64,000 nucleotides of DNA from CAYVMX01 sp964452725 (GTDB taxonomy: Bacteria > Patescibacteriota > Gracilibacteria > JAHISY01), in the NCBI GenBank assembly GCA_964452725.1, contig CAYVMX010000001.1:1-64000 (forward strand). The letters run 5' to 3'. The notes under the pieces were generated by a model. The model did no database searches, was not told the origin of the DNA, and was given only the letters and a program-made list of their open reading frames with translations. This document shows, piece by piece, positions 24,052 to 33,059 of the stretch. The translations under genes and the position numbers were made by a program. Within the stretch, counting starts at the first letter, position 1. Every line of letters starts with the position of its first letter.

Positions 24052-26457
24052 CTACTTCACCACGATATTCACCAGCTTCCCTGGGACGAAGATCTCTTTG
24101 ACGATCTCTTTGCCCTTGAGCCAGCTTTGGATTTTTGCCGACTCTTTGGCTATCTTCAGAGCGTCGTCTTTGGCGATGTCGGTGGCGACCTCCAGCTGAT
24201 CGCGGACTTTGCCATTGATCTGTACGACGAGCGTGATCGTATCCTCGGTGATCAGCTCGGGGTTGTAGGTAGGCCAGCTCTCCAGCTGGATCGACTCGGT
24301 GTGTCCGAGCTGCTCCCACAGCTCCTCGGCGAGGTGTGGGGCGAAGGGTGAGAGGATCTTGAGGAATTTCTCCATGCCTGGCTGGGGCAGAGCGTCCTGT
24401 CCACCAGCGAAGTTTACGAAGATCATCATCTGACTCAGCGCAGTATTGAAATCAAAGCTATCGATGTCTCCTGTTACCTTTTTGATTGTTTGATTGAGTG
24501 CTCGTTTGAAATCTGGTGTGGCAGAGGCGGCACAGCCTTCGGCTGGCTTTGGTTCGATGGTCTTGTCTGTGTAGAGTCGCCAGACTTTGTCGAGGAATCT
24601 TCGCACGCCCACCACACCCTGTGTCTGCCACGGACAGCTCGCCTCGAACGGTCCCATAAACATCTCATAGCAGCGCAGCGTGTCCGCGCCGTGTTTTTTT
24701 ACAATCTCGTCGGGGTTGATCACATTGCCACGTGACTTACTCATCTTTTGACCGTCTTCGCCGAGGATCATGCCTTGGTGACGGAGCTTTACAAATGGCT
24801 CGTCGAAGTCGATCAGACCGCTATGGTGTGCGACTTTGGCAAAGAAGCGCGCGTAGAGCAGATGCATGACTGTGTGCTCCGCGCCACCGACGTAGAGGTC
24901 GACTGGGCACCACCGCTTCAGACTCGCTTTGCTGGCGAATTCGGTAGAGCTCTGCGGATCGGCATAGCGGAAGAAGTACCACGATGAGCAGACGAAAGTA
25001 TCCATCGTGTCGCTCTCACGACGAGCTTTCGCGTTGCCACACTTGGGGCACTTCACCGCGTGAAACTCTGCGCTCGCGGTCAGTGGACTCTCACCCGTCG
25101 GGCGAAAGTCGACATCAGTCGGGAGTGTGACGGGTAGCTCACTCTCGGGTACGGGCACTTCGCCACAGTCGGGGCAGTGAATGATCGGAATCGGTGCGCC
25201 CCAGTAGCGCTGACGGCTCACCAGCCAGTCGCGGAGCTTGTAAGTGGTCTTGGTGCGACCAGTACCGTCNNNNNNNNNNNNNNNNNNNNNNNNNNNNNNN
25301 NNNNNNNNNNNNNNNNNNNNNNNNNNNNNNNNNNNNNNNNNNNNNNNNNNNNNNNNNNNNNNNNNNNNNGGGACTGCCATGATCGCACCTGTGCCGTAGC
25401 CAGCGAGTACATAGTCGGCGATATAGACCGGCACTGGCTCGCCATTGATGGGGTTCGTCGCGGTGATGCCTGCGAGCTTCACGCCAGTTTTTTCTTTTTG
25501 CTCTTGGCGTTCTAGCTCGGTCTTTTTGCCTGCTGCTACGGTATACGCCTCCACTTCTTCCCAGTTTTCGATTTTGGCTCTCCAGCTCTTGACTAGCGCG
25601 TGCTCGGGTGCGAGTACGAGGAAAGTGCAGCCATAGAGCGTGTCGGGGCGCGTGGTAAAGACGGTGATTTTCAAATTGTCATCCTGAGGAGCTTGCGACG
25701 AAGGATCTCGAGATTCTTCGCTCCGCTCAGAATGACAAATGGTAAAGTCCACTTCCGTACCTTCAGATTTGCCGATCCAGTTCTTTTGGTTGGCTTTTGT
25801 GCTTTCTGGCCAGTCGATCGCGTCCAGTCCTGAGATCAGACCTTTGGTTTTGTCATTATCTTCGATGAAGTCTGTAATACGAAAAAACCACTGATTCATC
25901 TGCTTTTGCTGGACTTCGTGTTGGCAGCGGTCACATTTGCCGTCGACTACCTGCTCATTCGCCAGTACAGTCTTACAGTCGTCACACCAGTTCACCGCGG
26001 CTTCTTTGCGATAGGCGAGTCCTTGCTTGTAGAGGTGGAGGAACCACCACTGTGTCCAGCGGTAGTAGTCGGCGTCGCAGGTGGTGATCTCGCGCGTCCA
26101 GTCGTAGCTAAAGCCGAGACTTTTGATCTGACGGGTGAAGTTGGCGATGTTTGCGTGGGTGGACTGGTCGGGGTGGACGCCTGTCTGGATCGCGTAGTTC
26201 TCCGCGGGCAGACCGAAGGAATCCCAGCCCATGGGGTGGAGGACCTGCTTGCCGTCCATGCGCGCCTTGCGACTGACGATGTCGGTCGCGGTGTAGCCCT
26301 CGGGGTGTCCGACGTGGAGACCTGCACCACTGGGATAAGGAAACATATCCAGCACGTAGTATTTTTCTTTTTTGGAATCCTCCTTTGCTTCAAAGAGTTT
26401 TTCCTCAGCCCAGTGTTTTTGCCACTTGGGTTCGATCTTTTGGTGCTCGTACTTCAT
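24052..26457 (-). CDS. leuS: Leucyl-tRNA synthetase with a repeat-derived insertion
   Basis: Class I synthetase for Leu. HIGH-type motif GLHVGHPEGY near residue 48; KMSKSRGNVINPDEI near 572; tRNA-anticodon domain at the C-terminus. At about residues 240-260, inside the CP1 editing domain just before ITVFTTRPDTLYGCTFLVLA, the ICHSERSEESRDPSSQAPQ segment is the translation of a family A repeat. Homologues simply have a short loop here. A 100-N gap covers about residues 363-396; the frame is the same on both sides. Confidence 0.97.
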   Translation of the reverse strand: MKYEHQKIEPKWQKHWAEEKLFEAKEDSKKEKYYVLDMFPYPSGAGLHVGHPEGYTATDIVSRKARMDGKQVLHPMGWDSFGLPAENYAIQTGVHPDQSTHANIANFTRQIKSLGFSYDWTREITTCDADYYRWTQWWFLHLYKQGLAYRKEAAVNWCDDCKTVLANEQVVDGKCDRCQHEVQQKQMNQWFFRITDFIEDNDKTKGLISGLDAIDWPESTKANQKNWIGKSEGTEVDFTICHSERSEESRDPSSQAPQDDNLKITVFTTRPDTLYGCTFLVLAPEHALVKSWRAKIENWEEVEAYTVAAGKKTELERQEQKEKTGVKLAGITATNPINGEPVPVYIADYVLAGYGTGAIMAVXXXXXXXXXXXXXXXXXXXXXXXXXXXXXXXXXXDGTGRTKTTYKLRDWLVSRQRYWGAPIPIIHCPDCGEVPVPESELPVTLPTDVDFRPTGESPLTASAEFHAVKCPKCGNAKARRESDTMDTFVCSSWYFFRYADPQSSTEFASKASLKRWCPVDLYVGGAEHTVMHLLYARFFAKVAHHSGLIDFDEPFVKLRHQGMILGEDGQKMSKSRGNVINPDEIVKKHGADTLRCYEMFMGPFEASCPWQTQGVVGVRRFLDKVWRLYTDKTIEPKPAEGCAASATPDFKRALNQTIKKVTGDIDSFDFNTALSQMMIFVNFAGGQDALPQPGMEKFLKILSPFAPHLAEELWEQLGHTESIQLESWPTYNPELITEDTITLVVQINGKVRDQLEVATDIAKDDALKIAKESAKIQSWLKGKEIVKEIFVPGKLVNIVVK
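25270..25369. other. Assembly gap (100 N) within leuS
   Basis: Exactly 100 N inside the central part of leuS. Confidence 0.98.
25677..25737 (-). repeat. Complete family A repeat inside leuS (copy A6)
   Basis: It begins TGTCATCCTGAGGAGCTTGC and ends TTCGCTCCGCTCAGAATGAC plus A, with inverted TGTCAT / ATGACA ends. It is read through in frame in the leuS editing domain. Confidence 0.88.
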
Positions 26458-26472
26458 AAAAGCGCTAGAATA

Positions 26473-27120
26473 ATGATGTTAATCTACCACAGCTTGCCAG
26501 AAATCAGAACCCTCGGTATCGTCCTCAAACACTCCAACTATGCGGAGGCCGATCGGATTCTCCGTGTTTTCACTGCGGATTTTGGTTTGATCTCGGCTAT
26601 TGCTCGGGGCGTGCGCCAGCTAAAGAGCCGTAAAGCAGCTTCGCTTGAGTCTTTTCGTGTCTCGGAGCTGCGACTCTACCGCCGTACGGGTGAGCTTTTT
26701 CTCATTACGGGTTCGAGTCTGCGACAGGATTTCGAAGTAGCTGAACTACCAAGGCTCGCAGCGGCGTACTCCATGGCGGAGTGGCTGCTCACGCTACTAC
26801 CAGCAGAGAAGCCTGTACCAGAGGTATACGCGCTGCTGACCGAGACGCTGAAGGACCTTGCCAGTAGCCCCAAGTACACTTTGATTCAGCTCGCCTTTCA
26901 GACACAGTTGCTCGACCTGCTCGGCTATCTGCCTGAGTATACTGCCGATACTCCCGAGGAGAAGCTCCTGCGCTTCCTGCGTGCTGCCGAGCTATCGACG
27001 ATCCTGCGGCTCGCGCAGGACGCAGCAGTATTCGCCAGAGCTGCGGTGCTACTCGAAAAAATCTATAGCAGTCTCCACGAAAAGCCGAGTAAAGTGGCGC
27101 AGGCTACGCGGGAGTGGTAG
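26473..27120 (+). CDS. recO: DNA repair protein RecO
   Basis: Recombination mediator with RecR and RecA. The N-terminal OB fold reads RTLGIVLKHSNYAEADRILR-VFTADFGLISAIARGVRQLK, and the helical C-terminal domain follows. The 215 aa are shorter than the usual 240 or so, and the Cys pairs of the zinc finger found in many RecO proteins are absent. Start is ATG 26473 or 26476. It is divergent from leuS with only 15 nt between the start codons; its end overlaps the convergent 27104 gene by 17 nt. Confidence 0.85.
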   Translation: MMLIYHSLPEIRTLGIVLKHSNYAEADRILRVFTADFGLISAIARGVRQLKSRKAASLESFRVSELRLYRRTGELFLITGSSLRQDFEVAELPRLAAAYSMAEWLLTLLPAEKPVPEVYALLTETLKDLASSPKYTLIQLAFQTQLLDLLGYLPEYTADTPEEKLLRFLRAAELSTILRLAQDAAVFARAAVLLEKIYSSLHEKPSKVAQATREW

Positions 27121-27445
27121 TAGCAACCCCGATCTTGTATCGCGCTAGTATTTTTTGGGCAATTTGTCTAAGCTCTTGAAATTCAGCTTCGACGCTACTC
27201 TCGTCCAGAGATCTACATAATGCTATTGAACCCAAGTATTCTCCTATCATCCTCATAATTTTACCGACTTGGTCTTTTTTCTCAGGGTTGGCATACTCTA
27301 CGGCACTTTTATATTTCCTAAGTATTGCTTGAAGATTTTCCTTGGTGAGTTCTTTAGTTGACAATAAGATCGCCAAAAGACCTCGAAATTCACCAGCGAT
27401 AAATATTTCTTCCGTTTTTGCGGGATATTCTACATTGCGCTCCAT
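27104..27445 (-). CDS. Hypothetical helical protein (113 aa)
   Basis: The sequence is predominantly helical, with segments LQAILRKYKSAVEYANPEKK and EFQELRQIAQKILARYKIGV, and no signal peptide. It is more AT-rich than its neighbours. It overlaps the recO 3' end by 17 nt in convergent orientation. I recognise no family; it could be a small four-helix bundle. Confidence 0.7.
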   Translation of the reverse strand: MERNVEYPAKTEEIFIAGEFRGLLAILLSTKELTKENLQAILRKYKSAVEYANPEKKDQVGKIMRMIGEYLGSIALCRSLDESSVEAEFQELRQIAQKILARYKIGVATTTPA

Positions 27446-27499
27446 GATTCTTTTGAAATCTTAGACAATTTTGGGCTAGAAAGAAAGTAGCGCCAAATG

Positions 27500-27508
27500 C
27501 TATAATCG
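27500..27508 (+). promoter_or_regulatory. Extended -10 promoter of lgt
   Basis: TGCTATAAT, a perfect extended -10, 34 nt before the lgt ATG. There is no strong -35. Confidence 0.6.
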
Positions 27509-27542
27509 CACTTGTCAAATATTTAATATTAAGCTGAATTTT

Positions 27543-28331
27543 ATGATCTACACCCACGCTCTCGATCCTGTCGCGCTGGATCTCGGATTTATCCAGATCT
27601 ACTGGTATGGTGTCATGTATGCCCTCGGCTTCCTCGCGGGTTATGCCTTCCTCACTTATGCCGCGCGAACCAAGCGCACTGATCTGACAGTCGCACAGAT
27701 CGATCTACTAGTTTTCGCTGTGGCGACTGGTGTGATCGTCGGTGGTCGGCTGGGGTACTTCCTCTTTTACCAGTTCGATACACTTTTCACCGATCCACTC
27801 AAATTACTGACTATTTGGAAAGGTGGTATGAGCTTTCACGGGGGACTACTCGGTGTGATCGTGGCACTTTATTTTACGGCTCGACATTTCCAAAAGTCAT
27901 TCTTGCATTTGTCTGATTTGATTTTGATTCCGACTGCTTTTGGGTTGTTTCTTGGACGGATCGGCAACTGGATCAACGGTGAGCTCTGGGGTCGTCCGAC
28001 AGGTGCTGACTGGGGTGTGATCTTTCCACGTTCAGGCGATACTGTACTGCGTCATCCGAGTCAGCTCTACGAGTCTGCCAAAAATCTTTCAATCTTTGGT
28101 ATTTTGTTGGCGCTTTGGTATCACGTAAACCAAAAGCACGGTGTGATTACTTTTATTTTCCTCACGCTCTACGGTGCTGGTCGTATCCTCGTGGAAGGTC
28201 TGTGGCGACAGCCACTCGATGGTTATATCCTCGGGTTGACGACGGGTCAGTTTTGGAGTGTACCGGTGTTGTTATTGGGGCTGGGTGGTCTGGCGTGGTT
28301 GGGCATGAGTCGATCAGCGACAGTAGACTAG
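27543..28331 (+). CDS. lgt: Phosphatidylglycerol-prolipoprotein diacylglyceryl transferase
   Basis: Attaches diacylglycerol to the lipobox Cys of prolipoproteins in the membrane. The 262-aa protein has about seven membrane helices, with the conserved GGMSFHGGLLGV (catalytic His) and the Lgt signature GRIGNWINGELWGRPT near residue 140. Lipoproteins encoded here (7783-8199, probably 19674-21610) would be substrates. It converges on rel with a 26-nt gap. Confidence 0.96.
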   Translation: MIYTHALDPVALDLGFIQIYWYGVMYALGFLAGYAFLTYAARTKRTDLTVAQIDLLVFAVATGVIVGGRLGYFLFYQFDTLFTDPLKLLTIWKGGMSFHGGLLGVIVALYFTARHFQKSFLHLSDLILIPTAFGLFLGRIGNWINGELWGRPTGADWGVIFPRSGDTVLRHPSQLYESAKNLSIFGILLALWYHVNQKHGVITFIFLTLYGAGRILVEGLWRQPLDGYILGLTTGQFWSVPVLLLGLGGLAWLGMSRSATVD

Positions 28332-28357
28332 TGTCCAAGATGCTCTCTGTCTGTCTA

Positions 28358-30508
28358 CTACCTTATGCGTTCTACGCGATTTACTCCTTCGACTCGCTCT
28401 AGCTTGTCTAGTAGTTGATCTAGCTGCCTCAGCTCGGTGACTTCGACAGTTAGCTCGTGGAGGATTTCGTGTTTATCGCTTGTGCGTAGGTTGATATCGG
28501 CGATGTTGATCTCTTGTTTGGCGATTGCTGCTGTGATGTCGCGTAAAAACCCAATACGGTTGTGACCACCGACGATTATTTTTACTAGTCGATTTGTGGC
28601 TGTTGTGTCTCCCCAAGCTGCTGGTAGGCGGCGTTTGGGGTTGGCGCGTGCGAGATTTTTACAATCGGTCTTGTGTATGATTGCACCTTTGCGGGCGATG
28701 ACTAGCGCTGCGATTGAGTCGCCAGTTTTTGGTTTACAGCATTTCGCTAGTTGGTAGGGTAGTCCTGGTTCTTCGGCGATCGTGACATCGCCAGTTTTTG
28801 GTTCGCGGATCAGTGTGGCTGCTGGTTTTTGGCGAGGAGAGGTAGGTGTAGCGATCTCCTCTAGTGCGAAAAGATCGCGGACAACGGTGGCGACGGCGAT
28901 ACTCCCATTGCCGATGCGTTCGATGAGCTGCTCGCGTTCACGTTTGCCGAGGTCGCCTTTTTTGTAATGACGCAAAACGCCGTAGTCTGTCGTGAGTTTG
29001 GGTTTGCCGAGGCGAGTGAGCTGTTTGTTTAGGAGTTCTTTGCCTGCGGCGATGTTTTCCTCGTGATCTAGTGCGTTGAAGTAGGCCTTGATTTTGGTTT
29101 TGGCACTGTCGGTTTTTACGAAGCTCAACCAAAAGCGATTGGGAGTGTTTTCACGTTTGGTGAGGATCTCGACGACTTCGCCGTTTTGGAGTGTGGAGTC
29201 TAGTGGAGCGATCTTGCCATTGACCTTGGCGCCGACTGCGGTGTGTCCGACTTCGGTGTGTACTGTATAAGCAAAATCCATCGGTGTCGCACCAGCTGGT
29301 AGATCGAGCACGCGTCCACCTGGCGTCAGGACAAAGATACGGTCTGACAGCACATCGGTCGAGAGCTGCTCCATGAAGCCATCACTATCTTTGAGTTGGC
29401 TGCCGAGCTCGACTAGGTTTTTGACCCATTGGAGTTTTTGTTGGTCGACTTTGACGGCTTGTTTTTTTTCTGCGTATTGCCAGTGGGCGGCAGCGCCTAG
29501 CTCTGCCTCGGCGTGCATGGCGTGTGTCCGGATCTGGATCTCGGTGGGCTGATTGCCGACTTTGTCCAGACCGATCACTGTCGTATGGAGGCTCTGATAG
29601 CCGTTGATCTTTGGTACGGCGATGTAGTCCTTGAAGCGTTTATTGAGTGGTGTAAAGCGATTGTGGATCTCGCCTAGAGTCGTGTAGCACTCGGCATTTG
29701 TCTCGGTCAGTACGCGTAGTGCAAAGAGATCGTAGATCTCGTCGACACTGCCAAAGCCTTTCTTTTGCATTTTTTTCCAAATGGAGTAGTAGTGCTTTGT
29801 GCGTCCGACGACTTCGGCTTGGATCTTGGCTGTGGTGAGTATTGCTTGGAGCTCGGTGACTGCCCCACGGACGAATTGCCCACGGGATTTTTCGCTACCG
29901 GCTAGCTCGCTGCGGACACGAGCATAATCCTCAGGGTAGAGATAGAGAAAGGCGAGGTCTTCGAGCTTGGTCTTGAATTCGTAAATACCGAGTCGAGCGG
30001 CGATGGGTGCGTAGACTTCGAGGGTTTCTTTGGCGATGCGTTTTTGTTTGTCTGGTCGTACTGCGTCGAGTGTCTCCATATTGTGGAGACGATCGGCGAG
30101 CTTTATAAAGATCACACGTAAGTCTGTCGCCATACTGACAAACATTTTACGGAGGTTCTCGACCTGGCGATCTTGTCCTTGAAATCTCACTTTGCCGAGC
30201 TTTTCCATGCCAGCTGCGAGTTTTGCGACTTGCTTGCCAAATTTCTTTTCGATTTCTACTACGTCGGACTCGGTATCTTCTATGACATCGTGGAGCAGGC
30301 AGGCGATGATGGTGTCTTCATCGGGCTGGAGGGTGAGTAGGTGCTCTGTGGCAGCGACAGGATGTGTGATGTATGGTTTACCGCTGAAGCGTAGCTGACC
30401 TGCGTGTGCTGCCTTGGCGAACTGATATGCTGCCTCGATGCGAGCGAGATCGGCAGTAGGCAAGTACTGCTGGGTTCGATCGAGGATAGATTGAATCTCA
30501 GAAGGCAT
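28358..30508 (-). CDS. rel: Bifunctional (p)ppGpp synthetase/hydrolase (Rel/SpoT)
   Basis: Makes and degrades the stringent-response alarmone. The 716 aa hold four domains in order: HD hydrolase (THPVAATEHLL, CLLHDVIEDTESD, ADRLHNMETL), synthetase (TKHYYSIWKKMQ, KRFKDYIAVPKINGYQSLHT, EIQIRTHAMHAEAE), TGS (RIFVLTPGGRVLDLPAGATP) and a C-terminal ACT domain. The RFKD motif in the synthetase site is the form seen in bifunctional enzymes. The intact HD and ED residues also indicate both activities. Confidence 0.97.
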   Translation of the reverse strand: MPSEIQSILDRTQQYLPTADLARIEAAYQFAKAAHAGQLRFSGKPYITHPVAATEHLLTLQPDEDTIIACLLHDVIEDTESDVVEIEKKFGKQVAKLAAGMEKLGKVRFQGQDRQVENLRKMFVSMATDLRVIFIKLADRLHNMETLDAVRPDKQKRIAKETLEVYAPIAARLGIYEFKTKLEDLAFLYLYPEDYARVRSELAGSEKSRGQFVRGAVTELQAILTTAKIQAEVVGRTKHYYSIWKKMQKKGFGSVDEIYDLFALRVLTETNAECYTTLGEIHNRFTPLNKRFKDYIAVPKINGYQSLHTTVIGLDKVGNQPTEIQIRTHAMHAEAELGAAAHWQYAEKKQAVKVDQQKLQWVKNLVELGSQLKDSDGFMEQLSTDVLSDRIFVLTPGGRVLDLPAGATPMDFAYTVHTEVGHTAVGAKVNGKIAPLDSTLQNGEVVEILTKRENTPNRFWLSFVKTDSAKTKIKAYFNALDHEENIAAGKELLNKQLTRLGKPKLTTDYGVLRHYKKGDLGKREREQLIERIGNGSIAVATVVRDLFALEEIATPTSPRQKPAATLIREPKTGDVTIAEEPGLPYQLAKCCKPKTGDSIAALVIARKGAIIHKTDCKNLARANPKRRLPAAWGDTTATNRLVKIIVGGHNRIGFLRDITAAIAKQEINIADINLRTSDKHEILHELTVEVTELRQLDQLLDKLERVEGVNRVERIR

Positions 30509-30553
30509 GAAAGACCTTTATTTTAGCACGTTGAGATAGTGATTACGAATAAT

Positions 30554-30582
30554 TTGACAGCACGACATAATCACGATAGAGT
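30554..30582 (+). promoter_or_regulatory. Promoter of the 30605 gene
   Basis: TTGACA, 17 nt spacer, TAGAGT, 22 nt before the ATG. Confidence 0.65.
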
Positions 30583-30604
30583 CAAAACTTAAATAATTTT
30601 CACA

Positions 30605-31060
30605 ATGTCTGATTTAGAGCTCTCCTATAACTCACCAAATCATCCTGCCAATGCTCCAGAGCAGTTGCGTAAAATGCGTTTGCCAGCTCTAAACGTTTTG
30701 CGTACACGAGGACTTATTTTGGACGCAATAGAAGATAAGATCACCAGTAGCCAAGGTATCTCAGTGCTTTCTGCGACAGGTGATCTGCTTGGATACTTTG
30801 CCTATAGGGTAAGGCAAAATGATATGCTGATCGCCACCGAAGAGAATAGTTTGCAAGATCTTGGTGATTTGCGTGAGCAGCTAGGTCCACTTGGTGATTA
30901 TATTGTCAATGTCATCATACTGCGTCGGAGTGTTCGCTGCGATGACCTTGAGCCGTTTTTTCGTGCCTGTGCTGGTCGTAAGGCAGACCTGATGTTTGTG
31001 TTTGCCATGACAGTGGACGATGATTTTACGAAAGAATGTCGAGAAAAAAGACAGCGTTAA
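30605..31060 (+). CDS. Hypothetical protein (151 aa)
   Basis: A soluble protein without signal peptide. The N-terminal part is polar (PNHPANAPEQLRKMRLPALN); the rest looks like an alpha-beta fold with LGDYIVNVIILRRSVRCDDL and KADLMFVFAMTVDDD. I do not recognise the family. It is divergent from rel and followed by another unknown gene on the same strand, with its own consensus promoter. Confidence 0.7.
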   Translation: MSDLELSYNSPNHPANAPEQLRKMRLPALNVLRTRGLILDAIEDKITSSQGISVLSATGDLLGYFAYRVRQNDMLIATEENSLQDLGDLREQLGPLGDYIVNVIILRRSVRCDDLEPFFRACAGRKADLMFVFAMTVDDDFTKECREKRQR

Positions 31061-31088
31061 AATACTTAATAATCAATCTCTAAATAAA

Positions 31089-31418
31089 ATGAGTCAAGAA
31101 GTAGTAGGTCGAGAGTTTTGCGCTCAAGCAGACAAGACAGAATCACAAGAGAATTTGACAGTGGTATTTAGGCAGCTAGCTGATCTCAGTATTTCTGCTA
31201 CAGATAAACTAAAAATTATAGAGACTGCTATTAAAAATTTTTCAGATGATAGGCAGCTTTTAGATATGTATAGTTTCTATTTAACAATGGTGATTTTAGA
31301 ATTACCAAATTCATTGGAAAATAGTCCAGATAGAGAAGTGCTCAGAAATAAAATGTCCTTTTTGATGGATAAAAATCTAAAAGAAGAAAGTCGGGTGTTG
31401 GCTGCTGCTGCTATCTAG
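31089..31418 (+). CDS. Hypothetical helical protein (109 aa)
   Basis: I start at ATG 31089 (MSQEVVGREFCAQADKTESQ), 28 nt after the previous stop; a longer in-frame reading from 31020 would overlap that gene. The sequence is helical, AT-rich in codon use compared with its neighbours, and ends in an Ala run. Its stop overlaps the convergent inositol-phosphatase gene by 4 nt. No family recognised. Confidence 0.6.
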   Translation: MSQEVVGREFCAQADKTESQENLTVVFRQLADLSISATDKLKIIETAIKNFSDDRQLLDMYSFYLTMVILELPNSLENSPDREVLRNKMSFLMDKNLKEESRVLAAAAI

Positions 31419-32206
31419 GTTTGAAACAATCGCTGAAACTGTAGATGGAGTTTTGCATTGGTGGCTAGTGCCGAGGCGGTGTTTGGCGGTGCTTTGGGTG
31501 GAGTAGTATCGCTGATTTTGCCACCAGCTTCGCTCACGATCAGCTGTCCGGCAGCGATATCCCAGACCTTGGTACTATGGCTAAAGTCGAGGTAGCCATC
31601 GGCAGCACCTTTGGCGACGAGGCAGAGGTCGTGGGCTGCGGCGGCGAAGGCACGAACGCGTCGGACTTTACCTAGGGTGTGATCAAAGCTCCGTAAGTCT
31701 CTGGTGAAACTCCGCTGTGAGGAGTGTCGGCGGGGGATCTCGCAAACGACGAGTGACTCAGCAATCTTGGCTGTTTTACTGACTTGGATTTTTTTACCAT
31801 TGGAATGTGCGCCACCACCGAGTCGTGCGCTGAAGAGCTCGCCTGTCACGGGTGCATACACTACACCGACTTGGGGTTTGCCATCGTGCATCAGTGCGAT
31901 CGATACACACCAAAAAGGAATTTTAAAATGGTAATTCTTCGTGCCGTCGAGGGGATCGACGATCCAGCACCAGCCATCTCGCCAGTCGATCGGTCTGTTT
32001 GACTCCTCGGCTAGTACGGGTATCTCCGGCGAAAATTGCTTCAGCTCGCGGAGAATCAGTCGCTCACTCGCCAGATCGGCGTCGAGGGCAAAGTCGTTTG
32101 TGCCCTTTTTCACGACGATTTTAGATTTACCAAACTTCCGTAGCAGCAAAGCACCTGCCTGTTTGGCAAGTTGCCCTGCGAATTTTTGAGTTTTAGTTAG
32201 TTGCAC
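31415..32206 (-). CDS. Inositol monophosphatase family protein
   Basis: Mg-dependent phosphatase of the FIG superfamily, acting on inositol phosphates, PAP/PAPS or sugar phosphates; the exact substrate cannot be read. Metal-site motifs are LAEESNR, WIVDPLDGTKNY (the DPxDGTxN signature) and VWDIAAGQLIVSEAGG. The 263 aa are full length. It starts with GTG at 32206, 19 nt after tsf, and probably ends the rpsB-tsf transcript. Confidence 0.92.
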   Translation of the reverse strand: MQLTKTQKFAGQLAKQAGALLLRKFGKSKIVVKKGTNDFALDADLASERLILRELKQFSPEIPVLAEESNRPIDWRDGWCWIVDPLDGTKNYHFKIPFWCVSIALMHDGKPQVGVVYAPVTGELFSARLGGGAHSNGKKIQVSKTAKIAESLVVCEIPRRHSSQRSFTRDLRSFDHTLGKVRRVRAFAAAAHDLCLVAKGAADGYLDFSHSTKVWDIAAGQLIVSEAGGKISDTTPPKAPPNTASALATNAKLHLQFQRLFQT

Positions 32207-32225
32207 TCAGTAATTTTAGCGTACT

Positions 32226-33014
32226 TTAGATCGCCAAGCGGACAAACTGCTCAATCTCGGCATCGGTTTCTTTGAGAACTTGTTCGACAGTCTTGCTAGG
32301 GTCTTTGACGAAGGTTTGCTTGACTAGACTTTGCTCATCGCGAAATTTCCTTAGTTTACCTTCCATGATTTTGTCCAGCATATCGGCGGGTTTGCCTTCT
32401 TTGAGTAGCATTTCTTTTTGGATTGCTTGTTCTTTTTCTACATCTGCTGCTGGTACGTCCTCGGGTCGCAGGTAGCTCGGGTTCATCGCAGCTACTTGCA
32501 TTGCGATATCGCGAGCAATCTCGGCACTACCACTCTTTAGAGCTACGAGTACACCGATCTTGCCATTGCCATGGATATAGCTGCCGATTGTACCGGCGCT
32601 CTCCTCGACTTTGATCTCACCGAGCTGGACGTTCTCTCCGACTTTTTGGAGAGTCGCTTGGATTAGCGGTTCGGCTGTTGTCTTGGCAGCATCTGTGCCC
32701 TGCGTCAGGGCTAGCTCGACCAAATCGGTTGCTAGCTGCTGGAAGTCATCGCCACGAGCGACGAAGTCGGTCTCACAGAAGATTTGAACAAGGGCTGCTT
32801 TTTTGCCATCATCGCTGATCTTGGCGATGACGATACCCTCGCCAGTGGTACGATCGGCTTTTTTGGCAGCATCTTTTTCGCCGCTCTTGCGGAGGATTTC
32901 GCGGGCTTTTTCTAGATCGCCAGCAGCTTCTTCGAGGGCAGATTTACACTTGAGCATACTGATACCAGTAGCATCGCGGAGTTCTTTGACTTGGGCAGCG
33001 GTGATAGCAGACAT
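32226..33014 (-). CDS. tsf: Elongation factor Ts
   Basis: Nucleotide exchange factor for EF-Tu. The 262-aa protein has the N-terminal UBA-like helix bundle (ITAAQVKELRDATGISMLKC) and the core ALVQIFCETDFVARGDDFQQ (the TDFVAR contact to EF-Tu). It lies in an operon with rpsB as usual, but a proline-rich membrane protein is inserted between the two genes. Confidence 0.97.
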   Translation of the reverse strand: MSAITAAQVKELRDATGISMLKCKSALEEAAGDLEKAREILRKSGEKDAAKKADRTTGEGIVIAKISDDGKKAALVQIFCETDFVARGDDFQQLATDLVELALTQGTDAAKTTAEPLIQATLQKVGENVQLGEIKVEESAGTIGSYIHGNGKIGVLVALKSGSAEIARDIAMQVAAMNPSYLRPEDVPAADVEKEQAIQKEMLLKEGKPADMLDKIMEGKLRKFRDEQSLVKQTFVKDPSKTVEQVLKETDAEIEQFVRLAI

Positions 33015-33059
33015 AATAAAAAATTTAAAAGGGGTAAAAAATTGGAGTGATTGAAGGTT

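Noticed and set aside
25906..26472. Long plus-strand reading frame fused upstream of recO
   Set aside because: It is antisense to leuS, whose protein is clearly conserved on the other strand. recO homology starts only at ATG 26473/26476.
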